64,000 nt of DNA from Camarhynchus parvulus (taxonomy: Eukaryota; Chordata; Aves; Passeriformes; Thraupidae): positions 112,403,702 through 112,467,701 of the forward strand of contig NC_044573.1 of assembly GCF_901933205.1 (NCBI RefSeq). Direction: 5' to 3'. Of the stretch, positions 22,801-34,800 are shown piece after piece (position 1 is the first letter of the stretch; every line of letters begins with the position of its first letter). A model generated the notes under the pieces. It did no database searches, was not told where the DNA came from, and saw only the letters and a program-made list of their open reading frames with translations. Both the position numbers and the translations under genes were made by a program.

Positions 22801-25800
22801 CACCCTTTCCATGCAGAAATTCCTCCTGGTGTCCATCAGCTTCCCTGAGCTTCCACAGGGATGCAGAACGGTTCAAGCCACTCAAAGCTTGAACCAGCAA
22901 GAAAAGGAGAATTATCAGAGCTTGGCCTTCAGACCCATCCCTGCCTCAGCCTTGGGTATGGGACAGCCAAAGCCAGGCCTTGGCAGAAGTGTCACCAAGA
23001 CTCTGAGAGCTCAGCCAAGCACAGACCATCACCACAGACCGTGAAGAAGGTTTTTAGTTTCAATACCAATACACAAAGTCCCCAAGTGCCACATCCACAG
23101 AGCTGTTGAACCCCTGCAGGGATGGGCACTGCAAACCTCCCTGGGCAGCTGTGCCAGGGTCTGAGCACCCTTTCCATGCAGAAATTCCTCCTGGTGCCCA
23201 CCCTGAGCCTGCCCTGGCCCAGCCTGAGGCCATTTCCCCTTGGCCTGTCCCTGTTCCCTGGGAGCAGAGCCCGACCCCCCCTGGCTGTCCCCTCCTGGCA
23301 GGGACTTGTGCAGAGCCACAAGGTCCCCCCTGAGCCTCCTTTGCTCCAGGCTGAGCCCCTTCCCAGCTCCCTCAGCCCCTCCTGGGGCTCCATTCCCTCC
23401 CCAGCTCCGTTCCCTTCCCTGGACACGCTGCAGCCCCTGCAGGTCTGTCCTGGCAGGAGGGGCCCAGAGCTGCCCCAGGTCCAACCTTCCCTTCCCAAAG
23501 CTGCCTACAAGAATTACAGCAGAGCTACACCAGAGCAGCTGGAACACTCCAAACCGTCCCCTCAAACTGCTCTGACACTAATTAGATGCCACCATCCTGG
23601 CTTTCAAATCCAATCAGAGAACACCACTGATCACTCCTCATGCTTTCCAAAACCCTGCTTATATTTAGACTTTTTAAAAGGCAGCAGCTGCAAGCCCAAA
23701 CTTCCCTCCCAAATCTACAAGGTCATTTTATACCAAGCAAGATTAAACAGAATTTATGAAATGCACTATTACATAAGAAGTTTGCATGGGAGCTCTGCCT
23801 TGAACTCCTTTTAGCCAACACCCAGCACACAGAACCTGTTGGGCTGAGAGCTGGACATGACCCAGCCCTGGAGGGACATCCCTGGAGGTGTCCCAGCGAG
23901 GCCTGGATGTGGCACTCGGTGCTCTGGGCTGGGGACAAGGTGGGCATTGGGCACAGCTGGGATTTGACGATCCTGGAGGGTTTTTCTGACCTGAAGAATT
24001 CTGGGATTCATTCTGGGCCAAGGCTGTGCATTAATGCCAGGATGGCAGCCTGGGACCTCCCACCCATCTCAGGTCAGTGCTCCTTTGTTCTCCAGCACTG
24101 CTGCATCCCTCACGTCAGGTTACACTGATGAATCAATGTAGGAACTATCACACAAACGTGACTGGAAATATAAACCTGCTCAATGATTGATTGCCAAGAT
24201 ACAAAACTGCCCCACATCCACCCAGCCCTGTATTTTTTTCAGCATTTCAGGGAGTTGTTTGCTGCCACGTCGTGTCCCCAGCAACACAACCAAACAAATG
24301 AACACCAAACATGTAAATGAGATATTTTATATGGTGACAGTTACCTCTGGGCTGGGCCCAGATGCAGCAGAGTGACTGAGAGACACTTTTTATGTGTTAA
24401 GATAAAGTAAATTATTAACCCAGCCAAGGAAATTAACTCTTCTCTTCGCTGTGAGGGATTTAGCCAACTCCAGTACTTGGGGATAAAATAAATCTCTAAT
24501 CCCATGTTATAGTCAGCTCCCATTCCAATATAATACCAGTTCAGCCTTCAGAGCAGCAAGGTTGTTATAAATAGCAATGTATTTCCCTGGAAACACTTCC
24601 AGAGGAGCTCCAACAGGCTGGCAAAAGGAGACTCCTGTGTGGCTGCAGTGCCTGGCCAGCCAGGCTGTTGACAATAAACAGCAGAAACACAAAGGCTTCC
24701 CAGAAAACAGATATGGGGAGGTTTCCAGGAAAATTCACTTCAGGAAAGAGCTGGAGAGGGAAACGGGTAGAAAACCTGACTGGCTGAAGAACAGACATCT
24801 CGTCATCACAGGGGGATAATGAAAGAGCTCATGAATTAAAGATGAGCATGAAATTACTCCCTCATTAAGTGTGGGTAAGATATTTATCACCTTCAGCAGG
24901 ACAAGCTGGAATTCACAGGAAAACCTGGAAGAACACTGGCCAGGCTTAGGAAAACCTTATCAACTCCAGATGTTCCAATTAAGATATGGAAATGTTTGCT
25001 ACCCTTGAGCACAGCACAGGTCCCAGGTCACTTCTGCATTTCCTGCCCATTTCCAGACCTTCACCTGTTGCTTAGAGCAGCCTGGGGTTGTTGGTGGGTG
25101 AGAGCTGGACATGAGAGCCCCAAAACCCCTGTGCCCTGCTGATCCCCCAGTGTGGGCAGCAGGAAAAGGGGGACTCTGTCCCTGTGCCCAGGTGAGAGCC
25201 CACCTGCCCTGGGCATTCCAACAGCACAAGGACCTGGAGCTGCTGCAGAGAGCCCAGAGGAGCCCCAGAGCTGCTCCAGGGCTGGAGCCAGGCTGGGAGA
25301 GCTGGGGGTGCTCACCTGGAGAGGAGAAGGATCCAGGGAGAGCTCAGAGCCCCTGGCAGGGCCTGAAGGGGCTCCAGGAGAGCTGCAGAGGGACTGGGGA
25401 CAAGGCCTGGAGGGACAGACACAGGGAATGGCTCCCACTGCCAGAGGGCAGGGCTGGGTGGGATATTGGGAATTGGGAATTGTTCCCTGGCAGGGTGGGC
25501 AGGCCCTGGCACAGGGTGCCCAGAGCAGCTGTGGCCGGCCCTGGATCCCCTGGAAGATCCCTGGGGCTTGGAGCACCCTGGCACAGTGGCAGTGTCCCTG
25601 CCATGGCAGGGGTGGCACTGGGTGGGCTCTGAGGCCCCTCCCCACCCAACCCAGTCTGGGATTCTGGGATTCCATGGGCCCAGGTGTGACAAACGTGAAC
25701 TCAGCTTCAGAAAGGAAAGAAGCAATGCTGGAGTTTCTGGGCTCCTGGTCCCACGGTCAGTGCAAACACTGCCCTCACACAAACACTGAGTCTGCTCTGC

Positions 25801-28800
25801 CAGCCATGGCAACCACGGCCCAGGAGCAGCTCCAGGGGCTGCCAGCTCACACTGGGCACTGAAGTCAGCCCCCTCCATCCCACAGCCACAGGGACTGCTG
25901 CCCACAGCCCCTCCTGTACCTGTGCAGGCTCAAGCCTTCAGTGTCCTGGTGGATGCACAACTACTGGCTCAAGGGATCTGTGCTCCCAGCTCTCTCAGAT
26001 ATGAGATGTTAATGAAGAGCCAGCATCAGCAGAACAGCTTTAAGTCCATAATCATTTCCATAGCACTTTACACCTCCCCAAGCCCCTGCCAAGATCCCCC
26101 CTCTGCCTCTAAATCACAAAGTGACTGTTCTTGACAAGTGACAGACCCACAGCCACCGGTTGGAGAGGGAGGGAGAAAACATTATTTTCCAGTCCACTGC
26201 AGAGGTACAAATGATGAGCTGGCCCTTTCACACAGCCCGAATTTTGTTTGCATTCCTTCCAAACAAAGCCCCCATTGAGCACGGGGAGGACGCTGGGCGG
26301 GAGGAAGCAGAATGTAGGGCAGGAGGAGGGCACTGCTGCGAGCTGGAGCTTGACAGGCATCCCGCAGGGACATCCCATCCTGCAGGGACATCCCATCCCA
26401 CAGGGACATCCCATCCTGCAGGGCCATCCCACCCTGCAGGGCCATCCCACCCTGCAGGGCCATCCCACCCTGCAGGGCCATCCCATCCTGCAGGGACATC
26501 CCATCCTGCAGGGCCATCCCACCCTGCAGGGACATCCCACCCTGCAGGGACATCCCATCCTGCAGGGCCATCCCATCCCACAGGGACATCCCATCCTGCA
26601 GGGACATCCCATCCTGCAGGGCCATCCCATCCTGCAGGGACATCCCATCCCACCCTGCAGGGACATCCCATCCTGCAGGGACATCCCACCTTGTAAGGAC
26701 ATCCCACCCTGCAGGGACATCCCACCCTATAGGGACATCCCATCCTGCAGGGACATCCCATTCTATCCTGCAGGCACATCCCACCCCACAGGGACATCCC
26801 ACCCTATAGGGACAACCCACCCTGCAGGGACATCCCATTCTATCCTACAGGGACATCCCACCCTACAGGGACATCCTACCCTGCAGGGACATCCCATTCT
26901 ATCCTGCAGGGACATCCCACCCCACAGGGACATCCCACCCTATAGGGACATCTCATTCCATCCCGCAGGGCCATCCCACCCTGCGGGGACATCCCATTCC
27001 ATCCTGCAGGGACACCCTATCCCAGCCTGTAGGGACATCCCATCCCATCCCATCCCATCCCATCCCATCCCATCCCATCCCATCTGCAGGGACATCCTGC
27101 CCCGCAGGGACATCCCATCCTGCAGGGCCATCCCACCTCACAGGGACATCCCACCCTACAGGGACATCTCATCCCGAAGGGATATCCCACCCCATCCTAT
27201 AGGCACATCCCATTCCATCCTACAAGCACATCCCATTCCATCCTGCAGGGACATCCACCCTGTAGAGACATCTCATCCCACCCTGCAGGGATGTCCCACC
27301 CACAGGGACATCCCACCCTCTGGCGACATCCCATTCCATCCTGAAGGGACATCCTACCCCACAGGGACATCCCACCCTGCAGGGACATCCCACCCAGGCC
27401 AGGCCAAGAGCAGAGCAGCACCAACTGCATTTTGTCTGTAATTCATTAATAATTGCTGGGCACAGAGTGCAGCAGCACCACCCCTGGTGTGCTCAGCTCG
27501 GGAAGGAAAGCAAACGTGCAAAATTCACCCCCAGGTTCATCAGGGAAGGGAATGGAGCCCCAGGAGGGGCTGAGGGAGCTGGGAAGGGGCTCAGCCTGGA
27601 GCAAAGGAGGCTCAGGGGGACCTTGTGGCTCTGCACAAGTCCCTGCCAGGAGGGGACAGCCAGGGGGGGTCGGGCTCTGCTCCCAGGGAACAGGGACAGG
27701 CCAAGGGGAAATGGCCTCAGGCTGGGCCAGGGCAGGCTCAGGGTGGATGTTGGGAACAATTCCCACCTGGACAGGGCTGTCCTGCCCTGGCACAGCTGCC
27801 CAGGGAGGTTTGCAGTGCCCATCCCTGGAGGGATTTCAAAGCCCTGTGGATGTGGCACTTGGGGACATGGAGCAGTGCTGGGGATGGTCTGAGATCCCTT
27901 TTCCAGCCTCACTGACTCTAATTTAAATCTTGCTTGTTCCAGCTGCCCAGCTTTGTGCCACAGGCTCTGACAAGAGCCAGGATCTGAAGTGTGACTCAAA
28001 GAACAGCTCTCAATACCCGAGCTCCCGCGGCAGAACTCGAGCACACACTGAGGAGCAGCAGGAGGTGTCTGCATGGCCGTGCCCAGCCGAGCTCCTCCCT
28101 GTGCTGGGTCACCCTGAGGGAGGTGAAGTCCTCAGCCAGAGCCACAGCACCTTCTCCAAAGCCTCAGCTGACTGTAAAATCACGGAATGGTTTGGGTTGG
28201 AACTTTCAAGCCCACCCAGTGCCACCCCCTGGCACAGGCAGGGACACTTCCACTGTCCCAGAGCGCTGCAAGCCCCATCCAACCTGGCCTTGGGCACTGC
28301 CAGGGATGAGGATGGAGATTATTGTTGGATTATCCAGTCTGCAAACCTGTCAGCTATAAATGAAGTCACTGTACCACCAAAAGAGAGTTCAGCTTTTGTT
28401 TGGGTTTTATGTTTTAATAAGGTGAGGAGTCAAGGCTTTTCCTGGCAGCTGTGTATTTTTGTGTAATCCATGTGTTCCTCCACAGGTATCCACAGAGCTG
28501 GAATCCAGCAGTGCCAGTGTCCCAGGCCTGGGGTTTGCTATTGCCCCTCCAAAATAAACTCTCCTGTCTGAGCTTGTGCTTCCAAAACCTCTCACACCAA
28601 GTGAAATCCTTGTCCCAGTAAAGTCCCAGCAGCCAATGATGGGGACAACACCTGGAAAAATTAACACTGAGACCTTGTCCTGTGCTGAATAAAGGAGGCA
28701 GAAAACAGCTCCTAGAAAACCTCAGGAAAGCAGTGCTGGCACTAAAGATGTAGGCTTGGGATGGTGCTCATCCACACTGTGCAGCACTGAATCCCTCACA

Positions 28801-31800
28801 GGAGAAATGTTTTGAAAGACTTAAGTAGCAACTGAGATCATTAAGAGCTTAATTAAAAGCAGAACTCTCAGCTCTTGCCTGATGAGCTTGTGCTGGGCTT
28901 TCCTTGGAAAGGGAAAGTGGATTTGCTGCTGAAGCTTTCTTACGAAATAATTAATAATTATCTTAACTGATAACCAAGGTTAACGGCTGCTGCCCCGAGT
29001 AAATGACACTCTGAGGCACTAAAGGCTCTTTGCAAGAGCTGCATTGTCTTCAAAGAGTTTAGAGTTCTGCACTTGACTTATTTGGGAAGTTTGGTTCTGG
29101 GAGGGCTTGGAGGACATCAGGAGGAAATTCCTCCTGGAGAGAGTGGACAGCCTTGGAAAGGGATGGAGTGCCCATCCCTGCAGGTGTCCAGGGAATTCCT
29201 GGATGTGGCACTCAGTGCCCTGGGCATTGGGCACAGCTTGGTCTCCATGGTCTTGGGGGTCTTCTCCAAACCCAGGGACTCTGGGACTCTACACTAATCC
29301 ATCTCTCTCAAGACTTGGGGGACCTCAGCATGAAATTGCTGAGTTTAGAAAGACCAGACAAAGCTTTCCACCCCCCAAGTTAATCTGGCAATTTTAAAAG
29401 CTCCCAGGCTTAATTATTGCTGCTGTTGTCAGTTCTCTTTATTGTATTTTTGTTATTTAAATGAAGGCATTTTGGTGCTGGTTCCTGGGTCCTGTGTAAG
29501 CTCTAAGCACACCTGGGGGATCCCAGCTCCACAGGGACTCCAGGAATGGCACAGCCTGTGCTCCTGGGATGGCTGTGAGTCCTGAGGTCTGTTCCTTCAC
29601 ACCTTGTGAATGGGAGAGTTGTTAATTCAGTGAAACAGCAACAGTTTCCTCCTGCCTGGCCAGGCACTTCATTTAAGGCAGCTATTCCCAAGAAGTGAGG
29701 CAGTAAGGACAAGGTTTACACTTTCCTGTGGCTATTAAAGCCCTTGCTTGAGTTGGACAGGTGCAGGGAGGTGTTCCAGGCCGGGCTGGACAGGCCTTGA
29801 AGCAACCTGGGATAGTGGAAGGTGTCCCTGCATGGCATGGAGCTGAGCTTTAAGGTCTGCTGGTTTTCAGCTTCCTTTTTCTACCTCTGTTGAGGTCAGG
29901 ATTGAAGGCACTCCAGAGGATAGCTCACATTCAGACTCAGGTGTTTATTATTTCTTACCTGTGTTACAGTCTCACAGCAGTGAGTTCTGCAGTCTTTCAT
30001 CAGCAAGGCACAAAATGGCCAACTATCTCTTGTTACAGGGTCTTTTATAGCTAAACTATCCAATTAAGAAATGACACCTAAATTATTTTCACTTTTAACC
30101 CAATAATTAATCCCTCAAAGTCTGCAGGGTGGGCTTTTCTGTCCAATTACAAAATACCACCCAAATCCACGAAGAAGAAGGAAGCAGAAGGTAAAGGTGC
30201 CTTCACCCTAAAACCTCCATCTTGCCCCATATTTATTACCATATTCTAAACCCCAAACTCTAAGTTTCCCACCCTGCGACATCACACACTTCTACCCAAC
30301 TCCACATCCACAATCCCAGGGCTCTCAATCAATTCTGGAAGCTTCTCCAAGGCCTCAGGTCAAATGCAGTGCTCTCCTGGGGGTCAGCCTGTCTGTACAG
30401 AAAATCTGAAATTCTCAGCAACCAGAACTTCCAACCCAAACCAATCCCTGATCCATTCTATGCTTACACTGCTCAATTCCTGCAGCCCCTCCCAGCTCCT
30501 TGGGGTGTCTCCTTTGCCTCCTCCATGGGAGATGAGAAAGGAACAGGCTTCCATCAACCAGTGCCACCTGTAAGAATCACAGCTCTCTGAAAGGGCATTC
30601 AGGAAAGAGAATCTGAAGTTGTTCCTGGCCTCATCCTTTGACAAAGGCTTAAGGGAAAGCCTGACTTTTATCAGAGGGCCAAACTCAGGTGATGTGGGAG
30701 GGAGTGGGAAGCTTTAGGCTGGCTGGGACAAGCCTTGGCACTCATGGCAATTTCTCCTGCAATCAGGCTTTGCCACCTCTGGCAGCAGCACAGCACCCAA
30801 CTGCAGAGCGGGGGCAGTCACCAGAATGGGGCTCCAAAGGGAGATAAAAACCCCATTGTCCTCCCCCAATCCCAAAACTTCTTTAACAGGAGCGTCTCTG
30901 ACCATCAGAGCTTTGGGAGCTCTTCTTTCTCAGGAGAAAGTTTCAATAAAACAGCATAAGGGTAACTAGGCAGTCCCAAAACTTCTTTAACAGGAGCATC
31001 TCTGACCATCAGAGCTTTGGGAGCTCTTCTTTCTCAGGAGAAAGTTTCAATAAAACAGCATTAGAGGTAACTAGGCAGTCCCAAAACTTCTCTAACAGGA
31101 GCATCTCTGACCATCAGAGCTTTGGGAGCTCTTCTTTCTCAGGAGGAAGTTTCAATAAAACAGCATTAGGGGTAACTAGGCAGTCCCAAACCTCACTCCC
31201 TGACAATGAAATCATCAGCAATGAGGAAACCTGAAAGTTTGGGATTACCTGACTTCTTTTACACCATACCAGGAACTTCCAGATTAAGGAATTGACACTT
31301 CAGGCCATGGCTACCCTTCCTAACAAAATATTTATTCATGAGGAGTGAGGACTGCACTGCATTTGAACTCTTCCTTGTGCTCAGCCCTGCTCATGTGTAG
31401 CAGTCAGGTACAAGGGAAGGGCAGTGGGAAGAGGGAAGGGCAGCTGGATCAGCAACAAAAAACCAGGGATGGAACCAAAACAAGAAGCCTGTGCATGCTC
31501 TGTGTCTGACACAGGGTGCTCCTGGTTTAAACCCAGCAAGCAGCACCGATTCTGCTCGCGCCTTTGCAGGAGGATGCCCCAACTCCACAGCCCTGCACAC
31601 ACCCTGCTCAGGCAGCTCAAACACACTTAATCCCCTGAGTAAACAGCAGAGTAACTCAGTAAACTCAGCAGCTGCTCCTCCTCCTCCAGGGGAGAGCCCC
31701 TGCACAGGCAGCTCACCTGCTGCTGTGTGTGTGCACAGAATCCCAGCACACACATCCTCCCCTGGGGGAGCAGCCACTCCTGCATGGATCCTTCCTACAC

Positions 31801-34800
31801 TCACATGTGGCCAGGAATTCTTCAAGGAAATAGAAAAAATAGCATTCATTGAATCTCACAATGGTTTGGGTAGAAGGGACATTAAAGCTCATCTTGTCCC
31901 TCTTTGTGCCAAGAGGGAAAAGTTTGTGTTCTATCTCCCACTGTCCCAGGTGGAAAAGTTTGTGTTCTATCTCCAGGCATCAAAAGCCCTGTCCAAGCTG
32001 CCCTTGGACACTGCCAGGGCTCCAGGGGAAACCTGTGCTAGGGCCTTCCCAAGGGCAATGCTGGGATTCCTTCCCAATATCCCTGTCCTTTGCCCATGGG
32101 AGCCACTCCCTGTGTCCTGGCACTGTCTGCCTGCCCAACCCAGGCAGCCATGCAGAGCAGAGACCCCAGAGGAATCTCCAAGGCCAGAACACCTGGGTCA
32201 GAGAAGCCAAGTGTTCTGCTGGCCTGAGCCAAGCCCACACAAAGAGCTGCAAGGCAGGTTATAAATAATGCAGGGCCCCAGCACACATGGGCAGCAGAGC
32301 TCAGATCTGCTGGGCCACGCTGCACATTCCCAGCCCTCCTTACCACAGGCTACTCCCACACTACTCAGGGCCGGGATAAAAGCTCTCCAAAGCACTCCAG
32401 CTCGTGGTACAAACTGCCAGGGGAGTTCCCTCCCAAGCTGCAGTGACTCAGGAGTCCAAGGCAGGATAAGGAGTTCCTGCCTGACTTGTTCAGACACACA
32501 GCCCATGCCTGGAGGGGGAGCGGAGCTCGGCACAGGGAGCAAAGGGGCCCCAGGAAATGAACAGAGGCAGGGAGGACTCCCAGAGACAGAGCCTGGGCTC
32601 CCACAGCTGTGGGGAGGGGCAGGAGCAGCCCTGGGAACAAGCCAGAGGGTATCAGTCATCACAGTGACACTGGAATGGCCTCCTGGCTGGCTTTGCCCTC
32701 CTCTTCCACACCTGCAGTTCCACCATTGCTGACATCCCACGACCAGGAGTGTAACAAAGAACTCAAGGTATGAGTAAACCATGGATCTGTGTGGTAGCAA
32801 AGCAGAAATTTGGTGAATTTTCAGTGAATTCAGGTGTTTGACCTCCTGCAGGAAGTTTTTGCCAGTGCAAAGTGTGCAAAGCAGAGCTGCAGCAGGAACT
32901 CACTCGTCCTGCTCTGCAAGGTTTCAAGTCGTGACAGCTCAGCACTGACAGAGCACCTGAAGCTGCCTCTGAATAAAGTCAGCACATACCTCACATGAAT
33001 AAAGTAACACACACCTCAGCTGAAACCTTGGGAAATGTGCACTGAGCTCATCTGCAGAACAGAATTATGGAATTGGAAAAGATCACCAAGGCCAACCATC
33101 CCAGTGGTCTCAGAAAGCCCCACAAGTGGGCAGGAGAAACTCCTCCCTGAAGGTGCAGCTCCTGCCTGGGAGCCTGGTTGGGATCAAGCTGGGCTTGGCA
33201 GGACCATGGCAGCAGAGCCAAGTGATTGAATTGCTTTAATCCCACCAGCCAAGATTGATGGCATGATCAGTGCTAACAGTTTTCCCAACATCCAGTCCCT
33301 GGTGCCAACCCTCCCATGCTCAGTCCATCACCCAAAGGCCTCTCCTTCCCCAAAACTCAGGGCACACACCTCAGCTGAAACCTTGGGAAATGTGCACTGA
33401 GCTCATCTACAGAACAGAATTACGGAACTGGAAAAGATCACCAAGGCCAACCATCCCAGTGGTCTCAGAAAGCCCCACAAGTGGGCAGGAGAAACTCCTC
33501 CCTGAAGGTGCAGCTCCTGCCTGGGAGCCTGGTTGGGATCAAGCTGGGCTTGGCAGGACCATGGCAGCAGAGCCAAGTGATTTAACTGCTTTAATCCCAC
33601 CAGCCACAACTGATGACATGATCAGTGCTAACAGTTTTTCCCATACATCCAGTCCCTGGTGCCAACCCTCCCATGCTCAGTCCATCACCCAAAAGCTCTC
33701 TCATCACCCACTCACCAAACCAGCCCTTGCATCCTTTGCTTTTCCCCCTGAATTATCACCTGGGCAAACATTCCCTGCTTTATCTCAAGGTCAGCAGCCT
33801 CCATCCATCCCCACCATGGATGATCCACACCAGCAGCTACACCAAACTGCTTTTCTGGGTAACATTCACAGCAGCAGCACAGAAACTCCCATGGGAACAG
33901 CTGTATCCAACTGCTGGGGATCCACAGGACCTGCAGCTTCCTGAAAATTGGGATTTTGTAGAGCAGGTATCAAGAACAGGAATTATGACTAGATTTCACT
34001 CTGTAAAGGTAAGTTAAAGACTCTTAACCAGTGACATTTGCTAGCATGAGCATGTGTATCTTAAAAAAACTTTATTTAATTCCAGCATCTATTTCTAGGA
34101 ATGCAGTAGATTCCCAAAATCCAAACAAAGCACTTCAGCTTTTAACACAAAATCTGCTAAGTGAGAAATCCTTAAACCCAAGTGTATTTCCTTTCCAAGA
34201 GGCTGCTCAAGCTCCACCAGCCCCTCTTAGTGACCCCCTGGCTCTGTCCTGAGCCCCCATTCCCCAATATTTTATAAAACTGCCCTTCCAGGCTGAGTTT
34301 CCCCAATCCCACAGCAATCCAGAGGAATTCCAAAGCTGGTGATGTAAGGCAGGACACGGGACAGGGGCAGCAGCACCAGCAGCACCAGAGCCAGATCTTC
34401 TCCTCCCAATTAATCTATTCTTAACGAAGCAGATGACAGTCCTGTGAGACAGCAGCTCCTGGGCTGACCTACATTCCCCTCCTGGATGCATCTGTGTGCC
34501 TCAGTCGCTGTCACACATCCCTAGCAGGGTACAGGGAGATCTGATTTATGCAAACCAGCCCTGAGCAGCCCATCAGGGACTCGCTGAATATTCATTTGGG
34601 TGACAAATCCAGGACTCTGGCTTCTATCCCCCCAAATCCCAGGCTTAATCCCCCCCAGACAATAGGAGCCTCTTGTTATCCAGCCTGACCTGGTGTCTGG
34701 GAATGGCCACTTGCTGGGAATTCATCCACATCTCCACTGCTGGAAGAATCTGGGGATCTTCCCAAACCCACCTCAGACTGCCCTTACAGCACCAACCAAT

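Noticed and set aside
26182..27441. Long frames reading HPAGTS or GWDVPA repeats
   Set aside because: Pure translation of the CATCCC/TGCAGGG minisatellite.
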